Source of the DNA: Burhinus oedicnemus | Lineage: Eukaryota; Chordata; Aves; Charadriiformes; Burhinidae | Length of the DNA stretch: 64,000 nucleotides | Direction of reading: 5' to 3' | NCBI GenBank assembly: GCA_008921705.1 | Contig: VFFE01007192.1 | Span: forward strand, 1,534,228 to 1,598,227 | Shown here: positions 1 to 11,330 of the stretch, in pieces | Layout: every line of letters begins with the position of its first letter | Position numbering within the stretch: position 1 is the stretch's first letter | Program-made: the position numbers and the translations under genes | The notes under the pieces: generated by a model | What the model was told of the DNA's origin: nothing | The model's input: only the letters and a program-made list of their open reading frames with translations | Database searches by the model: none

Positions 1-944
1 ATGAAGAATGCTTGTGGAATAGGTGAATGTTACTGAAGATGAGAATGACTTTTAAATACATATTTGGTAAGAACAACAGTAGTGTTGTTTCTATCATTAT
101 TTATCTCATCTGTCAATTTTTAATGAAGGTCAGGTCACAGCAGTCAACTCTAATAATTAAACAGTTGTCCTGAGGCTTTCTAAGTTCTATCCCACAGAAG
201 AAGGTTACCCTTGAATAGTTCCTAAAAGGGGAAGTTTTCAGCATGATGCCCAAAGATTTCATTGCTTGCTAAAGGAGAAATACTGCCATAGAGATACTGA
301 TTATTCATTACTATTTTTGCTGTTAATGTTACTTTAAAAAAATTTCATGATCAGGTTGTGAAGGACACACAGATGTTATAACACACTCTACAGCTTTTTA
401 AAATAACTTTTCTACGTGGCTGGCTGGCGTAACTACTTTAGAGCGGTATTTTTCAGCTGGTTTTAACAAAGGGTACACCTACGACGTGATTCAGTTGCTT
501 GAGCTTCGTTGTGCCATTTGAGATGGTGCCATGCCTGGCTTCCAACAGCTGCTCCAAATGGGCACGTGTCCGCTCTAGGTCCTCTGTCATGCCTGCCAGG
601 CCTGTGCATCTGTTTTGGATGTATTTCAGAAATGGAAGTGGCCACTATATTCAGGCAACTAAATAGAGCCCATAGTCTTACCTGGGATGTGCCACCAACA
701 TGTATGTTTGTAATCCAATGAAAGCCCGCCTAGATTTTAAATGTGTGGTTTTCACTTGGGTTTTCTCCCCTGTCAGGTCGTTCCTTTGCTTGCGCCCGTG
801 TAAACAGGTACTTGAGACTTGAGATGTGATGCTGGGGAGTGTAACATACAACTGGCTGATCAGCCTGTGTATGGAGCCGTATATGAATAGGACTTCCACA
901 TCACCTTCAGAAACGGTTCTTAATGCTGAGTCTTTTCTCTCCAG
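1..944 (+). other. TBL1X: TBL1X last intron (3' part)
   Basis: This is non-coding sequence upstream of the TBL1X terminal exon. It ends in a pyrimidine-rich acceptor, TCTTTTCTCTCCAG, at 931-944. I looked for the preceding exon, which should encode the end of the last WD40 repeat (a Gly-Ala-Ser-Ala-Ser-Asp-Gly type peptide), and did not find it, so the intron extends beyond the window. No repeat family was recognised here. Confidence 0.8.
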
Positions 945-971
945 GTTTGTGTTCTAGATCTGCGGAAGTAA
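945..971 (+). CDS. TBL1X: TBL1X terminal coding segment (last 8 codons and stop)
   Basis: After the acceptor at 943-944 the frame reads VCVLDLRK and then TAA (969-971). This is the exact C-terminus of the TBL1 family of WD40 proteins. TBL1XR1 ends the same way, so the choice of TBL1X rests on position: GPR143 and then SHROOM2 follow in the order known from human Xp22.2. TBL1X is a nuclear F-box-like/WD40 subunit of the NCoR/SMRT-HDAC3 co-repressor complex and acts as a co-repressor/co-activator exchange factor. Only the final strand of the last beta-propeller blade lies here. The exon begins in phase 0 relative to the visible codons. The remaining exons lie to the left of the window. Confidence 0.93.
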   Translation, partial: VCVLDLRK

Positions 972-1284
972 AAGTGAAATGTTTTAGAAGAAATTTCAAA
1001 TGGACCAGCAGTGAATGTGTGGGGAGAAGCACTCTTCAAAACTATTCTTAACAGCTCCAGAACTGTACGAACTTGAACAAAGTTAGAGTGTACCGTGAAA
1101 CCAACTCTCCCTGGGCACAGGTGTCTAGTTTTTTGTCCGTAACCTTCATCAAGGAGTAAAAACACAGTCACTTCAGAGGGGGAGGGAATGGTTTCCACCT
1201 GGAACATTCAGCCTTGGAAGCATGAAGCCACCAGCTAGGCATTGCACTGTTTGGTTTGCGTCTGAGAACTTGCTCTGATGGCTG

Positions 1285-1356
1285 GGAAAAAAAAGCTGTG
1301 CCAAAAAAAATGAATTAAAAAAAAAAAAAGAAAAAAAAGAAAAAAAAAAGAAAAAT
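1285..1356 (+). repeat. A-rich low-complexity tract
   Basis: Runs of A are broken by single G or short GTG/TG interruptions, inside the TBL1X 3' UTR. The lysine- and phenylalanine-rich open frames across it on either strand are products of composition. Confidence 0.9.
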
Positions 1357-1607
1357 GCTGTGATAAACCAAAAGGGAAAAAAAGTCCTCCTCCATGCGGT
1401 GTTGTATTTTTTCCTTCCAATTTGGACACTACAGTTGCTCTCCCAAAGGACGTTCAAAGACCAGTTTGTACTGATGAAATGCTCGACTTTGTAATCACAA
1501 CACTTTCTATTTTCTAGACTACTTTTTTTGTTCAGTGGTTTTTCTATCAGCTGGAATATTACAGCCTGGAGGATCCCAGGCTTAGGATGAAACTTTTGTT
1601 TTCCTTT

Positions 1608-1800
1608 TATTTCTCCCTTCACTCCCAACTTCTCCTTCCTTTTTTTTCTCCACTTTATTCTTGCCCGTTTTTTTTCTTTTTTCCCTGTATGCCCATAGTA
1701 GATGCAGCCAGGTGGACATGACAATGAAAATTTTTGACAGACTGCTTCTCCTCTCTTCTCTCTCTTCCTTTTCCTTTCTTTCTCTCCGTTTAAAAGAAAA
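1608..1800 (+). repeat. Polypyrimidine (T/C-rich) tract
   Basis: Almost pure T and C in two blocks (about 1,610-1,690 and 1,740-1,790), inside the TBL1X 3' UTR. In the mRNA it would be a U/C-rich tract, which is a typical PTB or HuR substrate class. Binding is inference only. Confidence 0.85.
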
Positions 1801-2810
1801 AAAAATCCTCCATGCTTCAGATCTTAGCGTCTCAAGGGCACTTTCAGCAAATTGTGTAATAAGTGCTTTATATAAGAATGCAGTGCTGGGGAAGATTTTT
1901 ACAGGAGAAAGATGACTTTTAACAGAAAGAACCCAGTGTATTTTTGGAAAAAAAATATTTTTTATGTTAAACAGTTTTAAAAGCCTAAAATGGCCACCAA
2001 ATATAGACCAGTTGTGTAATTCAAGCAAAAAAAAATGACACAGAGTCCAAGGAACATGAAAGGTGCAGTATCCTTTTTCTCTTCTCTGTCAGAAAGTGCT
2101 GTAAGAAAAAATGCCATTTGATACAACAAATGCCAGTCATTTACTAAGAGTCCTCTTCCAGCAGCCAGCCATTTATATAGTCTCATTTCATTTTTGTGGC
2201 TGTTTGGTGATGTACACATATTAAAAGGCAGTCATAAATTTGAAACTATAAATATAGCATTCATTTTCTTGAAGTCATACTTTCGTTTATCCTTGGTAAC
2301 CAGGGAAGATGATTGTGTATCTTCTTTCCTCTAACAATACTTCAAATGTCATACAGAACATGGGTTTGGCTGCCTGTGGCCGCACTGAGCAGTGCTCTCC
2401 TCCACTGTTCAACCCACTCAGCTGTTTCTCTTCCAGTAAGTCAATGGGATTTTTCCACTGAGTTAATGGGACCAGTTGAACCAAGATCTATTGACTGCAT
2501 CTATCGTTGAAGAACGGACTCTTGCCAAGCTGCTGTCCATCCATGGTTGGCACACACCTAGAGGCAGGCTCTTCCATTGCATCAGGCAGTCTGCGGTGCT
2601 GCTGTCACCCTCAGCCATCTGTGTTCTGCGTACAGCAAGGAAAGCTCTGGGTCTGCCCAGAAGGGTTTAGCCTTGTGGGTGTCCTCAGTGTGGTGCTCAG
2701 AAGACAATGTAGAACTCTCCATTAGGTAAGGACATGATAAAGGATATATAAATTATGTCTCAAGATACATACTACTGTAAAGTTACAGTGAGTGAAGTGA
2801 TCAGAATGAC

Positions 2811-2816
2811 AATAAA
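2811..2816 (+). promoter_or_regulatory. TBL1X: Internal poly(A) signal AATAAA (possible short isoform)
   Basis: Canonical hexamer 1.84 kb after the TBL1X stop. The downstream sequence is only weakly GT-rich, so use of this site is uncertain. Confidence 0.35.
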
Positions 2817-5289
2817 GACTTCCAAAGCACCACCTATCCACTGTGGACATGATTTCCTCTGCAAGTTAGACATCAGCAGGATTGCCTACTGAAGACTACA
2901 TTAGTGTAAGAGCAAATGATGGATGCAAAGAAGGATGCATAGGCAGAGTGGTGGCAGCCGTTACTTAGACAAATCCTCAGAACTGGCTAAGTCAAACAGG
3001 TGTCGTCTCTAGCCCACAGGCTAGGCTAGGCTTTGTAGGACCTTCCTGCTCAAAGTTGCTATTTCTGTAACACAGGATCTTCCCTTTGATTTGACCACGG
3101 CTGCTGAAGTGGTGATTGATCTGAGCAAAACCAAAACCAGAGCCCTACTGCTGAATGGGTGGTGCAGGACCTGCCAAGCATCATGGCATCATCATGGCAT
3201 CATGGAAGCCATACCTCATTTTTTCTCCTGTGTTTTCTTCTGTTTATGCTTGCATCGGCACAGTATCTTAGTCCTTCCAGTGGAACTAGCCACTGGCAGA
3301 TTCAGCTGCGTTTCTTAAAGATACACATTTGGAAAGGAGAAAAGAATTATAAGAAATAACTGCTAAAAGGGTTACTTGGTCCTGAGGTGAAAACAGTTAT
3401 GTGGGGGTTTTGTTACTAATGACAGTTAGGCTCATTTTTAATTTATATCAAAGAATTGGGACACTGGAAGGTATCAAGGATTCTTTTCGGTGTTAAATGC
3501 ATTTCATGTTAGTTTTAGTTTTCTGCTCCAAGACCATGGGCTGCAGATGATCGCCTGGCAGTTTTGCACTGGTTTATAATGACCATGTGTACCTACTAGT
3601 TTAAAGTCACTACTTAAAAAAAAAAAAAAAAGTACTTGTTTGAAGAGAGACTTGCATTTGAATACAAAGGTTTAATGTGGTTTTATAAAGCACGGTTGGG
3701 TTGATGATTTGCTTACAGTCGTTGCATGTACACGGTTAACTTCCTAAGCTGCTTTTAGCTGGCGTTTCTGAGAATAACACACAGAAGCTCTGGGTCTGCA
3801 GGTGGTGGAGGGCAGCACGGATGGGGCCCTGGCCTTGCCTCTGTCCCTTGGGTGATGCCTGAATAGGCCAGACCTCAGGATTCAAAGAGATGAGGTTGTT
3901 CAATCCAAGTTCAGCGACGCCGCATGGCTGGCTGGCTACACAGCCCGTGTTTCATGGTTATTCCCAGGACAGCTACTGTAGATATCTCGGCGGTGACCAT
4001 GATGCCTGTTTCTTTCTTCTTTTTCCTTTTTTTAAATTGGCAGAACACCACCTTACCTCTGCCCACCTACACGGAGATGAGAAGCCAAGAGAAACAAAAT
4101 TTGAAAATCAGTTGGTTTCAAAGCCTATGTGTGAGAGAGGCTGCTGGTCCAGAGAGTTTTCTATACAGACCATCAGATTTGAAAGCAGTGTATGTGCAAA
4201 GCTAAAAAAATTTACCTTTCTTCCCTTCTCCAAGACCCTAAAGACTGGAAAATCCTCAAAGATACTGTAGTAGATAGTTTTCAGCTAAAATGAGGGCAGC
4301 TGTTGAGGAAGGCAGAAGATGCAGTGGCAAAGGTTAATCCTAGCCTAGCAGGCTGGTTTCTTTAGGAGGTGGGCAGTGGGGAAAGAGAGGCTTTTCTAGG
4401 CTGTAGTTCAGTGTGGACACCTAAGCCGAGACCTGCAGAACTGCCCTCGTGGGAGCTCTCGCTTTCCTCTGCTGCTGCGACGGCATCCCCCGGCCAGCGG
4501 TGCCTTTCTGCAGCTCCCCTGCAACAGGACAGCATGAAGCAACAGCTTCATGGATGGACTTCAGCATTTTTTTCATACAATATTTTGTGATCATTTTGTT
4601 CATAGTTCTTTGTAACAGAAGAGAAATTGAAAAACCTAAGTGTGCAAACAGGATTGTGAAACCACCAAGATGCTTACTGGATTTTTATCATTGCTGGCTG
4701 TCTGGAACTGGCCTTGAAGTGAAAAAAAAGACAGTTTCTGAAAACCACTCGACTCTGTGGCTTAGAAGGATACTGAATCTTTTATGTAGAAAACACTGGG
4801 TCCCTTATGGGGCACTAAAGGGCCTGACTTACAGGGTTATACACACATTAACCCCATGCTACATCTTAGAAATTTCCTTTTAATTTGTTTAAAAAAAAAA
4901 AAATAGCTAATTTTAGAGCCAAGTGAAGTGCACTTTGTCAAATGTAAGGGTCTGCTTTGTTTTTGGGTTTCTTTTTTCTTTTTCCCTTTTTAATTTTTCC
5001 TCCTTTTTTTCCTCCTTTTGCCTTTTTAAAAGATGTGGTTCTTTGTCAATTGCAGAAATGTTCTTTCAGCCACTCACTGAAATTCTGAATTCTGGCTTCT
5101 GCAGTTTTTATTGTCTGTGTCAGACTTGCAGCCAGACTTGGTTCTCATTTCAGCATTTCCCAGGTTCTGTTGAAACAACATCAACCCTTATTTTGTTTCT
5201 CCCCCACCCACACTTTCTTCAAAATCACCTTGTGTATTGTAGCTCATTTGTTTTAAGGAGAGAATCAACAGATCATATTCAGTGTCTTG

Positions 5290-5295
5290 AATAAA
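5290..5295 (+). promoter_or_regulatory. TBL1X: Distal poly(A) signal AATAAA of TBL1X
   Basis: Canonical AATAAA with a GT-rich downstream element (CTGTGCGTGTTGTTCCTT, 5,322 onward) about 26 bases later, which is the standard spacing for cleavage near 5,310. It is the best poly(A) site on the + strand after the TBL1X stop. Confidence 0.65.
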
Positions 5296-5640
5296 TTGCT
5301 ATATTTTGATATTAGAGAATTCTGTGCGTGTTGTTCCTTATTCTTTTCTGGCTGTTTTGCATCCTGCATGTAAGAGCTGGGGTTGGGTGACTGAAGTTCT
5401 AACATGGTGTCACGACCTAAAGGCTTCCCCAGCCCGTGAATATATAATGATTGCTACCGTGGGTTCGTAGGATTTTGTAATATGCAAGGGCATTGAGGCT
5501 TTATCCTCTGATTTTCTTTACTGTATTACGGACTACCACAAATACCACACAAATCACCACTAGCAAGTATACCTATGATTAAGGAAGGAAATATATATAT
5601 GTATATCAAGCTATTACAAAGTATTATCCACAAGCAATAG

Positions 5641-5702
5641 TATAGCAACAATCAATTATAGCAACAATCAGTTATAGCAGCACCCAATAATAGTAACAAT
5701 GA
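5641..5702 (+). repeat. 16-bp tandem repeat, about four copies
   Basis: The unit TATAGCAACAATCART occurs at 5,641 and 5,657 with one base changed. Two more diverged copies start at 5,673 and 5,688. It lies within a wider AT-rich stretch (5,580-5,760). Confidence 0.8.
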
Positions 5703-6143
5703 AGTATATAAATATAAAATACTACAGGTTACAACAAAGTTATTACTAGTGAAGCAAACTTATCAATGATGTAGCAGCAGATATGATAGGTTACTTACAT
5801 GTATATATGTGACACCAAGCACATTAGAGACATCTGGGAAGGGGCCCAGCCATCCCAGAGGTGGGAGGACAAACCAGACTGGTCCCAGACGTGGGTGCGG
5901 GGGGGGAACAGTAAAACAACAAGCAGAGTCTCACTTCAAACATGATCCATGTCACGGAGTTTGGAGTCAGCCCAGCATCCCCAGCGAGGATCCAAGGTCT
6001 TGTAGAAAGTTCACCCAGACTTGTTTAGGAAGGGGACAAGTATGTGCAGCATGGGAAGAGAGAGAGAAGCTCCATTTTGGATAGAAAGTCATTTTTATAT
6101 CATAGAGACATAAGAAGGTGTAGGACACCATCTCTTCGAGCAG

Positions 6144-6278
6144 CCAATAGATGCTGTTAATTTCTGGTTTTCACCTGGAAGAGCCAATAGATGATGGTTT
6201 CTGTTATCTCAGACCAGTTTTTATTTTGTGGGACTTTTCCTGTTCTTGCAGTTAGAACAGCCAATGGTAGTTACCAAT
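6144..6278 (+). promoter_or_regulatory. Cluster of four CCAAT boxes
   Basis: CCAAT pentamers start at 6,144, 6,184, 6,261 and 6,274, all on the + strand. The first three sit in the shared context RRCAGCCAAT or GAGCCAATAGATG followed by TTTCTG or TTTCTC, which suggests a duplicated module. NF-Y is the known CCAAT binder. No TATA box or gene start was seen next to it. Confidence 0.4.
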
Positions 6279-6450
6279 TCTTGCTTTCTCAGGTTGTTTT
6301 CCCCTTTTTCCAGACTATTTTTCAGCTTTTCAGATTATAAGTTACCATTACAGTTCCTTGGTTTTGCACTTATTGAGGGTATCTTGAGATATCTCCAGTT
6401 TCTAGGTGCCCAGCTGCACTTCAAAGATGCTGGCTGTGCTTCTTAAGGAT

Positions 6451-9400
6451 GCTTCTGGTTCCCAGGCTCACAGCTCCCAGGCTGGCAGGCGATTTCTCAG
6501 TATTTCAGCAGACATCTTCTGTTTGGTACTTTTCCCCTTCTAACCAGGTCACCTTTATGGCTGCTCACATATTTGTTGTTCAGTTTTATTTTCACCCCAT
6601 GATGCATTTATTGGAAATCTACATAGCTGGTAAGGAACAAATTGGAGTAAGATTGGGTTGAAGTACTTTTAAAAAAGTTTCCTCAAAAGGAAGTTTCTCC
6701 AGATGAAATAAATTGGACTCTAGGTCAATCTAGATAAATTGTTAATTTTTCTTTAAGCTATCAAGGCCTTAAATTCAACCTTGCTTGAGCAGTTGGAGGT
6801 TTTTTAAGGACTTCAGAATATTCCAGGTTGGGGTGGGGTTTTAGTGTTTTTTCTGTTCAGCCATCGTTAGAGGTGTCTAGAAAAGAGGGATGCCCTGTCT
6901 CCCAACAGATGTGCTGGCGCAAGGAGAGTGGGATTCCTGTAGTCGTCCCCTCTGTCAGGAGCTCCCATGGGCACCATCTCATAGCTCTTATCTGCTTGGG
7001 GCTCACGGCACTGACGCCTCAAAGGAGACAGTGGAGGTTTTTTAGCTTTAATGGGCTGAATGTTGTGTGGTTTTTAGCTGGGTTTTATTGCACAAAGTGG
7101 TACCCACGGTACTTTGTAGAGGATTCAACAAGAAACGTGAGATTTTTGCTTTGTGACCTTGTAACACGCTGACCATTCACCTAAGCTAAGACTTAATGAT
7201 TTGCCAAAAGTCTTCAAATGGAGATAGCGCTCAGATCAAGCACAGTCTTACATGTCACATCATCGAGTTTTTAGGTGTTTAAGGACCTAAAGCCTTAAGT
7301 TAGGATTGATACACAGCATTTGGGAAGGGTCAAGTGCTAGAAAAAACTGCATGCTGGTGATCAGCATGTTACTACATCATCAAATACTCAAAAAAGAGAA
7401 AGTAATGCCCTTTCATGCCAATTATCTCAGTTCATGCTCTGAAATTTGCACAGCATTAATGTACAATTAATTCCCTGTAACTGTACGAGTTGAAAGCAGT
7501 CGGACAAATACGTTTGTTCACGTCTCACAAGACCAAGAACCATCAGCAGTCTTAGTAACAGTTGCTCAGAATGAAGAACGTGAGAGCTAAGGAGGCAGCC
7601 GCGGTGGGGCTAGAGCCTTAATAGGTAGCGCTATATAAAAACTCTCACTATATCTGCTTCTTCAATAAAGGCTATGCGATAGTTGTATTTTTAGTCACAT
7701 CATTTCCAGACATGTCTCGAGAAAATGCACGACTGCCAAACTAAAATTGTAGTTTAGTTTTCCTTTATTTATCCTGTAAATATTTACTTAGCCTGTAAAC
7801 TATTTGACAACTAACACTGGAAGCATTTAGCAGTCCTAAACACTTGCTTCTCACTTCTGTCAGTGTGCAATACAATAAAAGGCTATTTGTTAGAGCTGTT
7901 CTGGGAAGATATAATATTGCAGCATCTCATTCAAAACCACTTATTTCCCTGCCATCTTTCTATCATCATTTCCCGTCAAGGGAATGATCAGCTTCGTCCA
8001 TTAAGAGTGCATGCAATTTCATGTCTAAGTTCTATGGTCCAAAAAGTAATTTTTAAAGCTTTGAAGTCTCTCAAGTGAAGAAATGACTCACTTGGCAAGG
8101 AATTTATCATCCTTACTGACTCCTTTCCCAACAGGAAGGAAGATCTTTGCTTCCTTAGAGATATTTATTTTCTATTTCCTTTTGAATATATTCATAAAAC
8201 CAAAAGAATACAAAACCTAATAACCACAGGAAAGCAGCTATATCCTCGTTTCCTGCTGCAAGGTCTAACATCTTCTACCTTCACAGAAAAAGCCGTGACT
8301 CCACTGTGTAAATCATTAATATCTATGTCAGTAGATCAAGAAAAGATTCTGCTCGTCTTTTTCCAAATCCTTCCCATTAAATAACTGAGACAAAGTTGGC
8401 ATCCTCATCCTACGCTAGAGTAATTCAGCACAGTAAGAAATGCACAACATCGAGTCAGGATTTAGTTGCAGAGCACTGCCATTCTGCAGTCCCAAAACTC
8501 ACAATTATCTCGCTAGGCTTCTGAAAATCTATGGTGTCAAGGAAGCGTTGCGTCCCTACATGCTGTGTTGCAGTTCCTGAAAAGCTCTGAATATTTTCTT
8601 CAAGGGCAAGACAGAAAGGTCAAACCCTTAGAAGGGTTTTTGAGACTTTCTGCAGTCCTTACAGCCAGGGTGTCCTGCCAGCGGGACTGAAAGGGGTGTC
8701 AAGTCCCTACAGAAAATACCATCAGTAAGGACACTTGGGGTGGACAGGATCACAGACTCCTGAAAAGAGCAGAAATCTGATGGGAAAAGTCCACAGTGTG
8801 ATGTTGCCATCTTTTAAGTCCTGGACAATGGGTGCTTTTCTGCTTCTTTCCCAGAAGCTGGTTTGGGGAGAATCGTAAGAAATTCCTGCTCAATAATGCA
8901 ACCTTGTCTCATCATCCACCCACTCGCCTTCCTCTACAGAGGATGACACAGGCAGAGAGCCTGTGGTTTGGTCAGCCTACACAGACACCCATTTTTTTCA
9001 TATCCACATTAAAGGTCCAGGTCTCATGACATGATCAAGGAATAGAGATCACAGCAATTAAGAAAAAAATCAAACCTTTCTAATTACCAACTTTTAGAAT
9101 GGCACTCCTACTTGGGCCTGCTTCGGTACGGAGCCATTGCTGAAGACTGGAGTAAGATCTATAAAAATCTTTTCACAGACAAGAAACATCAGCTTTTAAC
9201 AGAAGATCCTAGATCTCCTAGATAGAGTAGTTCAAAAAATGTGTTGGTACAGGAAAAAAGCTCTGGACTCTGTGCCAGAGTCTGCAAAAGATCGATAGAT
9301 TCAGGTGTATTTCTCCAGATGCAAATTTGGAAACTGAAGTTGTTGGTATGGGAAAAAAACCCCAGCATTTCTTACCACTGCAGAAGTTCCACCAGCCCTG

Positions 9401-10495
9401 CTGAGACTGGGGAAGCTAATAGAAGATTAACTGCATACAATCACTGAAGACCTCTGACCAACAAAACCCCCATTCCTGTCAATACAAACCAGCACATTTC
9501 TGCCTGGTTTTCATTTCTGCAGTGTCAGAGAAGTGAGCAGAAATTGTCAGCACTCAGGTGGGGAGAGAGGGATTAGCCTATGCACAGCTCTAAGCCGAGA
9601 ACGGGCTTTCCCTGCCAAACCTAACATAAAATTTACTTTAAAAAAACCACCAACACCCTGATCCATTTCTTGAGCCAAAGCTGTTCCAGTAGGAACTGAA
9701 CTCAGAGCAGCACCTCTAGCAGAAAAGAAAAAATGTCATTTTATTACATGTTGCCACTTGGTCACTCCTTTCCCCGATCTGAACCACAAAAGGTTTGGTG
9801 CTCGTTCCTCCTTCGGTGGAAAGATGAGCTGATTGGTTCCCAAAATGAAATTAATCTAAGAGAATGAAGAACGTCTTGCTTTCTGCTCTACTGTTTTGAC
9901 CTACTTCATTAATACTGCCTTTCTCCTTGCCATGCTCTGGGTGTCTTGGGCTAGGGAAGATATTACTGCCCAGCAAGAGCTGCGTATCTGATTTATTTTC
10001 TAAGAGGGACTGCCTCTTTGAACTTGCTTCCCCCAAGCAAATATCCTACATAGCCTCTTGGCGACCCACGTAATAGATTATTACTTGAGTTGATTGTAAT
10101 AAAACAAAATCAACCAAACACCCGTCATTGGAAAATGGCCCTGAAAAAAAAAAATCGCTGAGAAGACAGAGCAATGCCAATTCAATGGGAAAATGTTACT
10201 GGCTTTTTTGATGGTGTTTTTGAAGGATATTTGGGGGCAGTAGTGAATTGCATATTGAAATTTTATTTTGATGAAAATGTAAGTTTTGGTAAACAGAATA
10301 TTTGTTGATCATTTCAGTAGTATCTTCTGGGGAGCTTCTTGTTGTTGGTTTTTAATAAAAGGCATTAATGTTTGGGGGAGAATCGCCAAAAAAGTGCTAA
10401 AACAAAAAAAAATTAATTTATAGTTTACCCATCATCAGCAACTATGAAGTTATAATGTTAAAACCTAAGCAGTACTTACATGTGTACTTATATGC
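6451..10495. other. Intergenic, mostly unrecognised
   Basis: No exon, RNA gene or repeat family was recognised across this stretch. One TATA/AATAAA pair at 7,632-7,669 has LTR-like spacing and is listed separately. The small open frames are scattered, lack family motifs and have no splice support. Confidence 0.6.
7632..7669 (+). promoter_or_regulatory. TATA box followed closely by AATAAA (LTR-like U3-R arrangement)
   Basis: TATATAAAA at 7,632-7,640 and AATAAA at 7,664-7,669 are about 30 bases apart. This spacing is typical of short-R retroviral LTRs, including avian ones, and unusual for a cellular promoter. Clean LTR ends and a target duplication were not found, so it could be chance in AT-rich DNA. 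Confidence 0.3.
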
Positions 10496-10666
10496 AGCAG
10501 GCTGCCCAGGGAAGGGGTGGAATCGCCATCCCTGGGGATATTTAAAAGATGGGTGGACGTGGTGCTGAGGGACATGGTTTAGTGGTGGTTTTGGCAGCAT
10601 CAGGTTGATGGTTGGACTCGATGATCTTAAAGGTCTCTTCCAACCTAGGCGATTCTGTGATTCTAT
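10496..10666 (+). mobile_element. CR1 LINE 3' fragment
   Basis: The segment begins with the conserved CR1 tail block around GGCTGCCCAGGGAAGG. It continues through the TTGGACTCGATGATCTTAAAGG region and ends with the tandem ATTCTRTG-type repeat (GATTCTGTGATTCTAT). This is the 3' end of an avian CR1 non-LTR retrotransposon in + orientation, truncated at the 5' end to about 170 bp. It has no coding capacity. Confidence 0.93.
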
Positions 10667-10966
10667 CTGTGTGTGTATGTTCCTCTGTAGGTGTGCACTG
10701 ACGCATGGGTTGGTTGTGTAATTATGCCTGAATATTTATCAGTTTCTTTCACAAGCGTCTACAGGAGCAGGCCAAAAAGCAACCGCACAGTTTCACAGGT
10801 ATGATCGGCATCTCACCCGGAATAGAATGAATCCATTAACCGGGTATCTACTAGTAAACTAAAACGATACATGGCATTTTTGTCTCCCAGTAATGTACTA
10901 ATAAAACTAATACTTGAAACAGGTGCTATGAAAAAAAGAAATCTTTTTAAGGTTTGACAGCCCCGC

Positions 10967-11330
10967 AGCCAACAGGCTGGTGCTGAGGCAGCTCCGCTGA
11001 CAGGCACCCGTGCCGGGGGCAGGCAGCACCCGGACCGTCCCTCGCAGTCCCGGCAGCAGCCCTGAGCGTGGGGCCGCGGCTCCCTGGGCTCCCCCGGTAA
11101 AAACAAATGCTGCCAGACTGGAGCAAGGAGGTCGAACACGAGTCTCCTACCGCCGGGCCGTAAGGTCATCATGGCTTTTCTCCCCTCCTTTTGGCCCAGT
11201 GAAGGTTTAATTTCCTGCGGGCAGTGGAGGAGCTCCAAGCGGCAGGAGCGGGACTGGCGTGACAGCAGGGGCAGCAGCAGCAGCACAGGCGCTTGCGTGT
11301 CCCACCGTCCCACTCCCTGTGGGAGGATAA
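10967..11330. other. Isolated CpG-rich patch, intergenic
   Basis: A stretch of about 350 bp is clearly richer in GC and CpG than its AT-rich surroundings, with some two dozen CpG sites by eye. It sits about 5.6 kb past the TBL1X poly(A) site and 8 kb past the GPR143 end. It may be a small CpG island (an unannotated promoter or enhancer) or a GC-rich repeat remnant. The open frames across it on both strands show no known protein motif. Confidence 0.45.

Larger units (their letters stand above)
972..5310 (+). other. TBL1X: TBL1X 3' UTR
   Basis: This is the inferred long 3' UTR. No splice-supported coding sequence follows the stop at 969-971. The first well-formed cleavage region is an AATAAA at 5,290-5,295 followed by a GT-rich stretch at 5,321-5,337. 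The segment carries an A-rich tract (1,285-1,356), a pyrimidine tract (about 1,608-1,800) and an internal AATAAA at 2,811-2,816 that could give a shorter isoform. The open frames here are low-complexity or lack homology, so I do not call them genes. The length of about 4.3 kb fits the multi-kilobase TBL1X 3' UTR known in mammals, but the end is inferred. Confidence 0.7.
5408..6450 (+). other. Unassigned repeat-like segment, possible old LTR remnant
   Basis: The segment opens with TGTCACGACC and changes composition along its length: an AT-rich part with a 16-bp tandem repeat, then a GC-richer stretch (5,810-6,060), then a cluster of CCAAT motifs in diverged direct repeats (6,140-6,280). This layout resembles the U3 part of an avian endogenous retroviral LTR. 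I found no matching target-site duplication and no clear TG...CA ends, so the class is a guess. Confidence 0.3.

Noticed and set aside
945..971. Assignment to TBL1XR1 instead of TBL1X
   Set aside because: The C-terminal peptide fits both, but synteny with GPR143 and SHROOM2 fits TBL1X only.
1173..1724. 183-codon and smaller Lys/Phe-rich open frames on the - strand
   Set aside because: They read through the A-rich and pyrimidine tracts of the TBL1X 3' UTR and have no family resemblance.
10813..11313. 166-codon - strand open frame in the CpG-rich patch
   Set aside because: No recognisable domain and no splice support; better explained by the GC-rich patch itself.
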